Shown here piece after piece: positions 16,264 to 25,210 of a DNA stretch of 64,000 bases. Below the pieces are notes generated by a model. That model was given only the letters and a program-made list of their open reading frames with translations. It was not told where the DNA came from and did not search any database. Position 1 is the stretch's first letter, and the number at the start of each line of letters is the position of its first letter. This stretch comes from Paracoccus methylovorus (GTDB taxonomy: Bacteria; Pseudomonadota; Alphaproteobacteria; Rhodobacterales; Rhodobacteraceae): assembly GCF_016919705.1 (NCBI RefSeq), contig NZ_CP070368.1, positions 1,798,001 through 1,862,000 on the forward strand, given 5' to 3'. A program made the position numbers and the translations under genes.

Positions 16264-16570
16264 GAGTCAGACCCTTGGTAAAGGTGCAACGGCTCAGATG
16301 CCGCAAGCCTGGGTTCGGGTGCAAAGCCTGGCCGAAGCAGGCGATTTTGCCGGTGCGCTTGCCGTTCAGCGTCAGATGATTCCGCTGATGGACGCAATTT
16401 TTGCCGAAGAGAACCCCGGCCCCGCACGCGAGGCGTTGCGGCAACTCGGCATGGAAACCGGCAATTCCCGCTTGCCCATCGCCCCGGTCTCGGCCGGGCT
16501 TTGCAGCCATATCGCCCAAGTGCTGACCGATCTGCGCGCCGATGGTCACCCGCTGCCGCAACCCGCCTGA
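16262..16570 (+). pseudogene. DapA-family aldolase, C-terminal fragment
   Basis: 102 codons resembling the last third of dihydrodipicolinate synthase/N-acetylneuraminate lyase family proteins: AGDFAGALAVQRQMIPLMDAI followed by NPGPAREALRQLG and RLPIAPVSAG. The barrel part with the Schiff-base lysine is missing. It is head-to-head with the lldD fragment, and the two frames overlap by two bases. Such aldolases are common in hydroxy-amino-acid catabolic operons next to an FAD oxidoreductase, which is what follows here. Non-functional unless it acts as a partial domain. Confidence 0.78.
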
Positions 16571-16580
16571 CCATACCGCC

Positions 16581-17861
16581 ATGGATGAAACCGCCCGCAG
16601 CTCGATCTATGCTCAGGACGCCGCAAACCAGTTCCGCTGGCCCGCACTTTCGACAGAGCTGCGGGCACGTATTGCCGTAATTGGCGGTGGCCTCACCGGA
16701 CTTTCCACGGCGCTGCATCTGGTCGAGGCGGGACAGGACGTGGTCCTGCTTGAAGCGTATCAGCCGGGCTGGGGCGCCTCGGGGCGCAATGGCGGGCAGC
16801 TTAATCCGGGGCTGAAATACGACCCTTCCCAGATCATCGGAAAGTTCGGGACCGAAGCCGGGAACCGACTGGTCGAGTTCGGCTGGTCCACCGTCCAGCG
16901 GACAGCGGACCTTATCGGACGGCTGGGCATCGACTGCGATCTGCGGCTGAACGGAACCCTGCGGGCAGCGGCACGGGCTGCAGATGTCGCAGCGGTCAGG
17001 GCCAGCCAGCAGGATATGGCTGCCCATGGAATGCCTGTCGAATGGGTCGAGGCGGACGCCATGACACGGCTGACCGGGCATGGCCGCTATCACGGCGGCT
17101 TTCTGGACAAGCGCGGAGGTGATCTGGACCCGCTGCGCCTGTGCCATGGCTTGGCCGGCGCAGCGCATGCCGCAGGCGCCAGGATCCACGGCGACAGCCG
17201 CGCGATTTCTCTTGGCCGCGACCAAGGCCGCTGGCGAATCACGACCAACACGGGCGCGGTGATCGCTGACCGGGTCCTGATCTGCTGCAACGGCTATGCG
17301 GACGGGCTGGTGCCGGGGTTGAAGCGGGCGATGGTGCCTGTCTTCAGTTCGGTTCTCGCCACGCCGCCCCTGCCTGATGCACTTGCCGCGCAGATCATGC
17401 CCGGCCGTCAGGTTCTTTATGAATCAGGGTTGGTTACGGTCTATTATCGCGTTGATGCGCGCAACCGCCCGATCCTCGGTGGACGCGGCCCGATGCGGCC
17501 GGTGGCGTCACCCGAACGGCTGGGACACATCGCGGATGACGCGCGGCGGCTTTGGCCGGGGTTGGCGGATGTCGGCTGGCAGACCGCATGGAACGGACGC
17601 GTCGCGATAACAACAGACCATCTTCCGCATTTTCACGATCTTGGCGATGGGCTGCTTGCGATTTACGGCTACAATGGCCGGGGTGTCGCATTGGCCACCG
17701 CAATGGGGGAACCACTCGCCTCGTGCTTGGCGGGCAAGATTGCGTCCGCCGAGCTGCCCATCCCGCCTACTGCGCTAAGTTCGATCCGCTTTCACGCATT
17801 TTGGCCTATCGGCGTGCATGCAACGATTGCCTGGTCAAGGCTTCGAAAAGCCCTGACCTAA
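16581..17861 (+). CDS. FAD-dependent amino-acid/amine oxidoreductase (DadA/PuuB-like)
   Basis: 426 aa from ATG 16581. The N-terminal dinucleotide-binding motif is IAVIGGGLTGLSTALHL (about residue 28), followed by GASGRNGGQLNPG, characteristic of gamma-glutamylputrescine oxidase and related D-amino-acid/glycine-oxidase-type flavoproteins. The C-terminal flavin motif is GYNGRGVALATAMG. It likely oxidises an amino compound with a secondary or primary amine in the cytoplasm. It sits 10 bases after the dapA fragment, in a catabolic neighbourhood, and converges on the SDR at 17928. Substrate unknown. Confidence 0.85.
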   Translation: MDETARSSIYAQDAANQFRWPALSTELRARIAVIGGGLTGLSTALHLVEAGQDVVLLEAYQPGWGASGRNGGQLNPGLKYDPSQIIGKFGTEAGNRLVEFGWSTVQRTADLIGRLGIDCDLRLNGTLRAAARAADVAAVRASQQDMAAHGMPVEWVEADAMTRLTGHGRYHGGFLDKRGGDLDPLRLCHGLAGAAHAAGARIHGDSRAISLGRDQGRWRITTNTGAVIADRVLICCNGYADGLVPGLKRAMVPVFSSVLATPPLPDALAAQIMPGRQVLYESGLVTVYYRVDARNRPILGGRGPMRPVASPERLGHIADDARRLWPGLADVGWQTAWNGRVAITTDHLPHFHDLGDGLLAIYGYNGRGVALATAMGEPLASCLAGKIASAELPIPPTALSSIRFHAFWPIGVHATIAWSRLRKALT

Positions 17862-17927
17862 GGACAGCGATCCCGGATACGCAAACAGAGGACTATGGCT
17901 GCGATCCGAAATCCTGTTCCATCCACC

Positions 17928-18695
17928 TTACGCCAGCATCCGGGTATCGCCGCATACCGAGATTGCCTGTCCCGACACAAACCGCCCCAGCGGTGACGCG
18001 AGATACAGTATTTGGGCGGCAATCGCCTCGGACGGGACATATTCCTTGATCGAGGTATAGCGGAACGCCTCGGCCTCGACCTCGGCAAAGCTTTGGCCGC
18101 GCTGCTGCGCCTTGGCCTCCAGCACGCGACGCTGACGGTCGCCCGCGACAAGCCCCGGCAAGATCGCGTTCACGCGAATGCCGGACTCGCCTAACTCGAT
18201 CGCAAGGGATTTCGTCAGCCCGATGACCCCCCATTTCGCAGCGGCATAAGGCGTGCGCAGGGCAAAGCCGACCCGGCCTGCAATCGAGGACATATTCGTA
18301 ATCGACGGATTTACGCTTTCCCGCAGCGCCGCGACCGACCGGGAAACGGTCAGGAACTGGCTGGTCAGCACGATATCCAGCGTCTTGCGCCAATCGGTCG
18401 TCTCGATATCTTCGATGCGCGCCGTCGGACCTGCGATACCGGCATTGTTCACAAGGCAATCAAGCCCGCCCAGTTCGGCGATTGCCCAATCCGTGAATGC
18501 GGTAAGCGCGCGTTCATCCGAGACATCGACGCGCTTGCGCAGCACGGTGTCCGGTAGGGTTGCCAGCGCGTTTTCGTCGATGTCGCAGGTGGCCACGGTC
18601 ATGCCCGCATCCAACATGGCATCGACTATGGCACGGCCGATCCCGGCCGCACCGGCCGTAACGATAGCGCGCTGGCGCTTGAGCTGCAGGTCCAT
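17928..18695 (-). CDS. Short-chain dehydrogenase/reductase
   Basis: 255 aa classical SDR. The cofactor motif is TAGAAGIGRAI (residues 12-22), NNAG is present (LVNNAGIAG), and the catalytic Ser and Tyr-x3-Lys are in MSSIAG and YAAAKWG. An Asp after the second strand (ATCDIDEN) suggests NAD rather than NADP. It starts 1 base below the GntR regulator stop, so the two are probably one transcript, divergent from the transporter operon at 19522. Substrate is unknown but is probably an intermediate of the same pathway. Confidence 0.88.
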   Translation of the reverse strand: MDLQLKRQRAIVTAGAAGIGRAIVDAMLDAGMTVATCDIDENALATLPDTVLRKRVDVSDERALTAFTDWAIAELGGLDCLVNNAGIAGPTARIEDIETTDWRKTLDIVLTSQFLTVSRSVAALRESVNPSITNMSSIAGRVGFALRTPYAAAKWGVIGLTKSLAIELGESGIRVNAILPGLVAGDRQRRVLEAKAQQRGQSFAEVEAEAFRYTSIKEYVPSEAIAAQILYLASPLGRFVSGQAISVCGDTRMLA

Positions 18696-19394
18696 TCAGG
18701 GTCTCTCTTGTTGAAATGCTGGCAGGTGTTCAAGGATGATGCCTGACGCGGTGGTGATGTCGGTTCGGATGGCGTCTGCCGCAGCCTCGCGATCACGGGT
18801 TTGCAGCGCATCGACAAGAAGGGTATGCGATTCGACCGAATGGCTGGCGCGCTCGAACGAGTTGTGGCCGCCAAGGTCGAGCGAGATCATCGGACCCGCG
18901 CGCAGCCAAGCCATCCCGATCAGTTGGCGAAGACTGCGGGATTGCGCCGCGTCGTACAGGGTGAAGTGCAGCTTCCTGTTCAGGATCAGGGCATTGGCCC
19001 GTTGCTCGGACGCCAGCGCACTTCCGAATTCCTCGTGCAGACGGGTGATTTTTCCCGCCGTTTCGTCGGTCATGTTGTCGACGGCCAGACGGGTGGCCTC
19101 TGATTCCAGAAGCACGCGGGTGCGGGTCAGGTCGCGAAAGTCCTCCTCGGTCATGTGGGGGACGATCACCGCCTTGTTGCGCTGGATCGCCAGCGCCCCC
19201 TGCGCGATCAGGCGCCCGATCGCTTCGCGCACGGGCATGGTCGACACGCCCAGATGATCGCCCAGTTCCCGGATCGAAGTGCGGCTGTCGGGTTTCAATG
19301 TCCCATCCAGCAGCATTTCGGCAATCGCATCATAGACTTGCCCGGTCAGGGACGCCGCTTTTAACGGTGCATGAGGGGTTAAGAGATCGCTCAT
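18696..19394 (-). CDS. GntR-family transcriptional regulator, FCD subfamily
   Basis: 232 aa from ATG 19394, preferred over 19451 because the N-terminal extension is atypical. The winged helix includes TSIRELGDHLGVSTMPVREAI, the usual GntR recognition helix, and the C-terminal half is the helical FCD ligand domain with metal-type residues (ESEATRLAV, LHFTLYDA). It faces the transporter/catabolic operon across a 127-bp gap holding a 19-bp inverted repeat. It is the likely substrate-responsive repressor of both directions. Confidence 0.88.
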   Translation of the reverse strand: MSDLLTPHAPLKAASLTGQVYDAIAEMLLDGTLKPDSRTSIRELGDHLGVSTMPVREAIGRLIAQGALAIQRNKAVIVPHMTEEDFRDLTRTRVLLESEATRLAVDNMTDETAGKITRLHEEFGSALASEQRANALILNRKLHFTLYDAAQSRSLRQLIGMAWLRAGPMISLDLGGHNSFERASHSVESHTLLVDALQTRDREAAADAIRTDITTASGIILEHLPAFQQERP

Positions 19395-19434
19395 TAATTT
19401 TCCAGCCCGTTGACAGGTCGCGTTTTCAGCTCCA

Positions 19435-19453
19435 GTATGATCTGAGATCACAC
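19435..19453. promoter_or_regulatory. Inverted repeat, probable GntR operator
   Basis: The 19-bp sequence GTATGATCT-G-AGATCACAC is a dyad with one mismatch (A versus C at the third position of each arm); the inner 13 bp are perfect apart from the central base. It lies in the divergent gap between the GntR gene and the transporter operon, 40 bases upstream of the GntR start and 69 upstream of the solute-binding-protein start. Confidence 0.6.
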
Positions 19454-19521
19454 TGAATCAGCGCGAAAGTCAAGGCACCGAGGAGGGCAGACTGCTCCGC
19501 GCACTCAAGGGAGGAATGGGA

Positions 19522-20766
19522 ATGACAAAGTTGATAGGTCGCCGTCAGTTGCTGAGAACGGGTGCAGCCGCGGGTTTCGCAACCTTGGCAATGCCCGCGC
19601 TGCTGCGCGCGGCCAATGATCCGATCGTGTTCGGACACCTGACGCCACGCACCGGTTTTCTGGGGCCGATGGGCGAATATGCTGTCATGGCGGTCGATCT
19701 GGCCGTGGAGGAAATTAACGCAGCCGGAGGCATCGACGGTCGGCCCCTTCAGGTAATCAAGGAGGATTCGGTCAATCCGCAGACCGCCACCACCAAGGCC
19801 GAGCGGCTTGTCGAACGCAAGGATCTGGCCCTGATTCTGGGCGAGATCTCGTCCGCCTCGGCGCTGTCGATTGCACAGGTCACGGCCCGCGCGAACAAGA
19901 TCTTCATCAATACCGGCGCAAACTCGGACACGCTGCGCGGCAGCGACTGCAAGCGGACAATGTTCCACACCGAAGCGCAGAACGTGATGTATGTGAACGC
20001 CGAGGGGCAGTATTTCCTTCAGAACGATCTGGTGAAGGGCAAGCGCTGGTTCCTCCTCAGCTCGGACTATGCATTTGGTCACGACCTGCGCAAAGGGGCG
20101 CTTGCGTTCCTTGAGCGTCATGGCGGCGAGGTCGCTGGGGACGAATTGATCCCGACCGACGCCACCGATTTTTCGTCCCATCTGCTGACCATCCGCAGCG
20201 CTAAGCCGGATCTGATCGTCGTCAACCTGGCGGGCACGTCGAACGCCAGCTTCCTCAAGCAATATGGCGAATTCGGTCTGGACATTCCCCTTGGCGGTTT
20301 CGATTACAACAGCTCCATCGCATGGGCGACCGGCGCGCAGGACTTCAAGGGAACCTGGCCCTGCGTCTGGACGCATCAGGTCCAGACCGAGGGTTCGCAG
20401 GCCTTCGCCAAGGCGTTCATGGACAAATACGGCAAGCCCGCGGAAAACCAAGCCTACAGCGATTATATCGCTGTCCGGATCGCTGCCGAGGCGATTGCAA
20501 AGACAGGCGGCACCGACACCGACGCTCTGGTCGCATATCTGGAAGACCCCACCACCGAATTCGACATTCTGAAGGAACGCAAGGGTCGCTTCGATCCCGC
20601 AACCCACCAGTTGTTGCAAGAGGTTTACGCGGTCACCGCACTCGATCCGTCCGAGGTGACGAACGAGTGGGACATCTTCAAGACCTCTGCCGCCCTGCCC
20701 GCCGGCGATATCCCGCTGGAAGAGCTGATCAAGGGCGCAGTCGGCGGCGCCTGCTCATTCTCGTGA
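19522..20766 (+). CDS. Branched-chain-amino-acid-type ABC transporter substrate-binding protein
   Basis: 414 aa from ATG 19522, 7 bases after GGAGG. The N-terminus GRRQLLRTGAAAG resembles a Tat signal, so it may be exported folded. The mature protein is a type I periplasmic binding fold of the LivJ/Peripla_BP_6 group (VFGHLTPRTGFLGPMG, then VEEINAAGGIDGRPL). First gene of the operon running to 28220. The family binds branched-chain amino acids but also amides, aromatic acids, short polar acids and sulfonates; the catabolic genes downstream suggest a non-proteinogenic ligand. Confidence 0.9.
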   Translation: MTKLIGRRQLLRTGAAAGFATLAMPALLRAANDPIVFGHLTPRTGFLGPMGEYAVMAVDLAVEEINAAGGIDGRPLQVIKEDSVNPQTATTKAERLVERKDLALILGEISSASALSIAQVTARANKIFINTGANSDTLRGSDCKRTMFHTEAQNVMYVNAEGQYFLQNDLVKGKRWFLLSSDYAFGHDLRKGALAFLERHGGEVAGDELIPTDATDFSSHLLTIRSAKPDLIVVNLAGTSNASFLKQYGEFGLDIPLGGFDYNSSIAWATGAQDFKGTWPCVWTHQVQTEGSQAFAKAFMDKYGKPAENQAYSDYIAVRIAAEAIAKTGGTDTDALVAYLEDPTTEFDILKERKGRFDPATHQLLQEVYAVTALDPSEVTNEWDIFKTSAALPAGDIPLEELIKGAVGGACSFS

Positions 20767-20772
20767 CCTGAC

Positions 20773-20832
20773 GGACGCGCCGATCGGTGCGTCCCATACA
20801 GTCCCCAAGGGCGCGCAGCCTCTGCTGCGCCC
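20773..20832 (+). promoter_or_regulatory. Two hairpins between binding-protein and permease genes
   Basis: Stem GGACGC/GCGTCC (20773-20794) and stem GGGCGC/GCGCCC (20809-20832, with an inner CAG/CTG pair) follow the binding-protein stop. No T run. Such stems commonly protect the upstream mRNA and raise the ratio of binding protein to membrane components. Confidence 0.55.
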
Positions 20833-20863
20833 CCATCACTTTGCATGGACTCGAGGACGCCTC

Positions 20864-21739
20864 ATGGTTCTGGTTTTTCTCTCGCAGTTGCTGAACGGGC
20901 TGCTTGATGGGTTCTATTACATGCTCATCGCGCTTGGCCTGTCCCTGATCTTTTCGCTTGGCGGCATCGTTAACCTGGCGCATGGCGCGTTCTTCACGCT
21001 TGGCGCATATCTTGCGCTGGTTCTGACGCCCCACATCGGGTTCTTCGGGGCGCTGATCGTCGGCCCGCTGATCGCAGCCGTGCTGGCCATCCTGATGGAG
21101 CGGTTCCTGTTCACGAGGTTTTACCGCGAGGACCCACTTTATTCGCTGCTGCTGACCTTTGGCATCGCCATGATCATCGAACAGAGCCTGCGCTGGTATT
21201 TCGGCGCAACGCCTCGGGCCTACTCGATGCCGACCGAACTGCGCGGGCAGGTTTTCATGGGCGACTTCGTGTATTCGCGCTACCGGATGTTTCTGATCGC
21301 GGTGGCCGTCGTCGTCGTCTCGGCCGTCTGGGTGCTGCTGAACCGCACCGCCTTTGGCCGGATCGTGCGGGCAGGCATCCAGAACCCCGACATCCTCGGC
21401 ACCCTTGGGATTTCCTTGCGGCCCTATCTGTCGGCAGTCGTCGCCATCGCCATCGCCATCGCCGCCATTGCAGGCGTCCTGATGGCACCGCTGCAGCCCA
21501 TCCATCCGATGATGGGGGTCGAGGTCGGAACCGCCGCCTTCGTCGTCGTGGTCATCGGCGGCCTCGGTTCGTTCTGGGGCGTGGTCATTGCGGCGCTGCT
21601 GGTCGGTCTGGTCAAGGGCGCGATGATCGGCCTTGGCCTGTCGCAATACTCGATGCTGGCAATTTACCTGCTGATGTTCGTCGTTCTGCTGCTGCGCCCG
21701 CGTGGCCTGCTTGGCGAACGCATCACTCGCTTTGAATAG
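20864..21739 (+). CDS. ABC transporter permease, LivH type
   Basis: 291 aa integral membrane protein with about eight hydrophobic segments. The LivH family pattern is present: LSLIFSLGGIVNLAHGAFFTLGAYLA at the N-terminus and GGLGSFWGVVIAALLVGL near the C-terminus. It forms one half of the membrane channel with the LivM part of the next protein. The stop lies 7 bases before the next start, so the two are co-translated. Confidence 0.92.
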   Translation: MVLVFLSQLLNGLLDGFYYMLIALGLSLIFSLGGIVNLAHGAFFTLGAYLALVLTPHIGFFGALIVGPLIAAVLAILMERFLFTRFYREDPLYSLLLTFGIAMIIEQSLRWYFGATPRAYSMPTELRGQVFMGDFVYSRYRMFLIAVAVVVVSAVWVLLNRTAFGRIVRAGIQNPDILGTLGISLRPYLSAVVAIAIAIAAIAGVLMAPLQPIHPMMGVEVGTAAFVVVVIGGLGSFWGVVIAALLVGLVKGAMIGLGLSQYSMLAIYLLMFVVLLLRPRGLLGERITRFE

Positions 21740-21746
21740 GTATCAG

Positions 21747-24248
21747 ATGCACTCCATGAAAAATCTGGTGATCGTGGCGGCAAGCCTGATCCTGCTGCCT
21801 ATCCTGTTGCAAATGCTGGGATTGGGCGCGAACTCGGCCGTCGAGGTGGTGATCTATGCACTTGCCGCGATGGGGCTTAACATCCTGATCGGCTATACCG
21901 GCCTTGTCTCTTTCGGGCATGGGGTCTGGTTCGGCTTCGCGGCCTATGTCGCGGGTCTGACCGCGCTGCGGTTCAGCAATGCCAGCATGACCATCGCAAT
22001 CCTCGCCGCCGTCGTCGCAACTGCGCTGGTGGCTGCTTGCATCGGCTTTCTGGTCCTGCGCCGGCGCGGCGTCTATTTCTCGCTGATGACGCTGGCACTG
22101 TCCGCAATGGGCTTTCAGCTTGCCTTCCGCTGGACCGAGGTGACGGGCGGCGAAAACGGCCTTGGCGGGATCGAGCGCGCGCGCATTCTGGACAACAACC
22201 TGAACTTCTACGTCTTCGTCGCAATCCTGGCATTCGCCGTTATCGCGGTGCTGATGCGCGTGCTGCATTCGCCATTTGGTTCGGTTCTCGTCTCGATCCG
22301 CGAGAACGAGGGACGCACCCGGGCACTTGGATACGAAGTGCAAACCTACAAGCTGAAGGCTTTCGTGCTTTCGGCGGCAATCACCGGCCTCGCAGGCGCG
22401 CTGCTGCTTTACAAAAACCGCATGACCTCGGCCGAGCCGATGTCGATCATCTTTTCGGGCGAGCTTCTGGCGATGGTCGTCATCGGCGGGATGCGCAACT
22501 TTTTCGGACCGCTGCTGGGGGCGCTGTTCTATATCCTCTTCCGCGAATACCTGTCGATGTATACCGAGAACTGGCTGTTCTGGTTCGGCCTGATCTTCGT
22601 GGGCTTCGTGATCTTCGCACGGCAGGGCCTGATCGGCATCGGCGGGCAGATCCGCCGGGCGCTGGTGCCCGAAAAGGTCACCGGCGCCGCGATGGCCGAC
22701 CGCAAAACGGAAAAGCACCCCTTGCCCTCGGCGATCACCTCGCGCGATGGCGGTGGCGGGGATGTGCTGGTCGCGGATAGCATTTCCAAGAACTTCGCCG
22801 CGTTGAAGGCGGTCGACGGCGTGTCCCTTCGCGTCAAGGACCAGACGCTGCATGCGCTTCTGGGTCCCAACGGGGCGGGCAAGACCACGGCCTTCAACCT
22901 TCTGTCGGGGATTATCCCGACCAGCGGCGGCAAGGTTTCGCTGCTGGGTCAGGACATCTCGGGGCAATCGGCCGACAGGATCTCGAACCTTGGGTTGGGC
23001 CGGTCGTTCCAGATCACCAACCTGTTTCCCGACCTGACCGTGCGCGAGAACGTCCGCCTTGCCGTGCAGGCCCGCCATTCCAGCAAGACCTCGATGCTGC
23101 AAAGCACCGAAAACGTGCCCGAGGTCCGTGCGAAGGTCGACGAGATGGTGAAATGGGTCGGCCTGTCCGGGATGGAGGAAGCGCGCGCGGGTTCGCTGTC
23201 CTATGGCGGGCAGCGGTTGCTGGACCTAGGCCTTGCACTGGCAACCGAGCCGCGCATCCTTTTGGCGGACGAACCGCTTGCCGGTCTTTCGGTGGCCGAG
23301 CGTGAGCGCGTGGGCCTGCTGATCAAGGATGTCTCGCGCCACGTGCCGGTTCTGCTGGTCGAACACGACATCGACCGGGTGTTTGAACTGGCGGATCATG
23401 TCACCGTCATGGCCGACGGCAAGGTGCTGGTCGATGGCACCGTCGAGGATGCGAAAAACTCCAAGCAGGTGCGCGACATCTATATCGGGTCGGGCACCAG
23501 CGAGGTTGCGGCCTCGGCGCGGCAAGGGCAGTTCGTGGATGAACAGATCCTCGCGCTGGACAAGGTGAACCTGCACTATGGCAAAAGCCATATTCTGCAG
23601 GACGTCACCTTCGACCTGCACAAGGGCGAGATCCTGGCGCTGTTGGGTCGCAACGGGGCGGGAAAATCCTCGGTCCTGAAGGCGATTACCGGCATCGTTC
23701 CCCCGTCCTCGGGCTCGGTGCAGCTGATGAACCACGAGCTTGCGGGCAACACCAGCGCGCAGATCGCGCGGCTGGGGATCGGCTATGTGCCGCAGGGGCG
23801 CGGGCTGTTCGCCGGCATGACCGTGCGCGAAAACCTGGAACTCGGCCGTATCCGTCGCCAGACCGGCGAGGGCACGCATTGGTCGCTGGACGAACTGCTG
23901 GAATATTTCCCGCGCCTGCGCGAGCGGCTGGACACCCCCGCCGACAGCCTGTCGGGCGGCGAACAGCAAATGGCCGCCGTGGCCCGCGCGCTGTCGGGCG
24001 ACATCCGCGTGCTTTTGCTGGACGAACCTTTCGAGGGTCTGGCGCCGGCCATCGTAGAGCAGTTGTTCCGCACTTTCGACAAGCTGAGAGATCGTCTGTC
24101 GATCGTCATCGTTGACCACAACCTAGATCTGGCGCTGTCGCTTTCGGACCGCACCATCGTTCTGGAGCGCGGCCGCGTGCTGCATGAAATCGAATCCCGC
24201 CGCATCGCCGAAGATATCGAATTGCGTCGCGAAATGCTGTGGATGTGA
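21747..24248 (+). CDS. Fused LivM permease - LivG ATPase - LivF ATPase
   Basis: About 833 aa from ATG 21747 (ATG 21756 also possible). Three domains in one uninterrupted frame: a LivM permease (residues about 1-310, ILIGYTGLVSFGHG), a first ATPase (about 340-590) with Walker A GPNGAGKT at about 372, signature SYGGQ and LLVEHD, and a second ATPase (about 605-833) with GRNGAGKS at about 633, LSGGEQQ at about 734 and LLLDEPF. These are normally three separate proteins of about 300-400, 250 and 235 aa. The LivM-LivG join is seen in some transporters; having LivF attached too is unusual. All catalytic motifs look intact. The fusion fixes a 1:1:1 ratio, though two LivM/LivG/LivF units per LivH dimer would be an odd geometry to check. 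Confidence 0.9.
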   Translation: MHSMKNLVIVAASLILLPILLQMLGLGANSAVEVVIYALAAMGLNILIGYTGLVSFGHGVWFGFAAYVAGLTALRFSNASMTIAILAAVVATALVAACIGFLVLRRRGVYFSLMTLALSAMGFQLAFRWTEVTGGENGLGGIERARILDNNLNFYVFVAILAFAVIAVLMRVLHSPFGSVLVSIRENEGRTRALGYEVQTYKLKAFVLSAAITGLAGALLLYKNRMTSAEPMSIIFSGELLAMVVIGGMRNFFGPLLGALFYILFREYLSMYTENWLFWFGLIFVGFVIFARQGLIGIGGQIRRALVPEKVTGAAMADRKTEKHPLPSAITSRDGGGGDVLVADSISKNFAALKAVDGVSLRVKDQTLHALLGPNGAGKTTAFNLLSGIIPTSGGKVSLLGQDISGQSADRISNLGLGRSFQITNLFPDLTVRENVRLAVQARHSSKTSMLQSTENVPEVRAKVDEMVKWVGLSGMEEARAGSLSYGGQRLLDLGLALATEPRILLADEPLAGLSVAERERVGLLIKDVSRHVPVLLVEHDIDRVFELADHVTVMADGKVLVDGTVEDAKNSKQVRDIYIGSGTSEVAASARQGQFVDEQILALDKVNLHYGKSHILQDVTFDLHKGEILALLGRNGAGKSSVLKAITGIVPPSSGSVQLMNHELAGNTSAQIARLGIGYVPQGRGLFAGMTVRENLELGRIRRQTGEGTHWSLDELLEYFPRLRERLDTPADSLSGGEQQMAAVARALSGDIRVLLLDEPFEGLAPAIVEQLFRTFDKLRDRLSIVIVDHNLDLALSLSDRTIVLERGRVLHEIESRRIAEDIELRREMLWM

Positions 24249-24259
24249 GGAAGCTGGAA

Positions 24260-25207
24260 ATGTCGCATATTGCCATCGTCGGCGCAGGGCTGATCGGTCG
24301 CGCCTGGGCCTTTGTTTTTGCCCGGGCGGGATTCCAGGTTCGCGTCTGGGACATGAACCAGACGGTGCTGGACAACCTTGACGCCGATATCGCGGCCATG
24401 ATCGCGCAGACAGAACCCTTTGGACAGGCCGGCGCCGACCCCCGCGCCACCGCCGCAAACATCAAGGGCGTCGCCACGCTGGAACAGGCGCTGGACGGTG
24501 CGATCCTTGTGCAGGAAAGCGGCCCGGAAGTCCTGTCGATCAAGCGCGAACTTTTCGCGCGTCTGGATGCGATCGCGGGGGCGCAAACGATCCTGGCCTC
24601 CAGCTCTTCGGCACTGTTGGCCTCCAGCTTTGCCGAAGGGTTGCCCGGCGCCTCGCGCTGTCTTGTCGGTCATCCCGTCAATCCGCCCCATCTTGTGCCG
24701 GTGGTCGAGATTTCGCCCGCCCCCTTCACCGCGCCCGAGGTGACCCAGCGTGCCCGCCAGATCTATGCGCAGGCTGGGCAGGTCCCGGTCATGCTGAAGC
24801 GCGAGATCGACGGGTTCATCCTGAACCGCCTTCAGGCCGTTGTGCTGGCGGAAAGCCTGCGCCTGATCGAACAGGGCTATGTCGATGTGCAGGGCCTCGA
24901 CGACACGATCCGGCACGGTCTTGGCCGTCGCTGGGCTTTCATGGGGCCGATGGAAACGATCAACCTCAACGCACCCGGCGGCGCCGTCGATTATCTTGGT
25001 CGCTATGGCCCGATGATGGCGGGCCTGGCCGAAACCTCGGCGCGGGACGAGGCGTTCACGCCCACTGCCGCCCAAGCCGTAGGTGCGGCGTTCAGCGCGA
25101 TTTCGACCCCCGACACCGTTCGCGCCCGTCAGGACTGGCGCGACAGCGAACTTGCCGCGCTGGCACAGCATCTTTCGTCGCGCGCCGCCCAGAACAATCA
25201 GGAGTGA
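24260..25207 (+). CDS. 3-hydroxyacyl-CoA/L-carnitine dehydrogenase-like protein
   Basis: 315 aa from ATG 24260, with GGAAGCTGG upstream. Rossmann motif GAGLIGRAW at the N-terminus, then SSSSALLASSFAEG, and GHPVNPPHLVPVVEI with the conserved His and Asn-Pro-Pro of the lambda-crystallin/L-carnitine/L-gulonate dehydrogenase group. These oxidise a free 3-hydroxy acid to the 3-keto acid using NAD. The length matches this group and not the larger fatty-acid enzymes. The next gene encodes an enzyme that cleaves 3-keto acids, so the two plausibly act in sequence. Confidence 0.88.
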   Translation: MSHIAIVGAGLIGRAWAFVFARAGFQVRVWDMNQTVLDNLDADIAAMIAQTEPFGQAGADPRATAANIKGVATLEQALDGAILVQESGPEVLSIKRELFARLDAIAGAQTILASSSSALLASSFAEGLPGASRCLVGHPVNPPHLVPVVEISPAPFTAPEVTQRARQIYAQAGQVPVMLKREIDGFILNRLQAVVLAESLRLIEQGYVDVQGLDDTIRHGLGRRWAFMGPMETINLNAPGGAVDYLGRYGPMMAGLAETSARDEAFTPTAAQAVGAAFSAISTPDTVRARQDWRDSELAALAQHLSSRAAQNNQE

Positions 25208-25210
25208 ACC

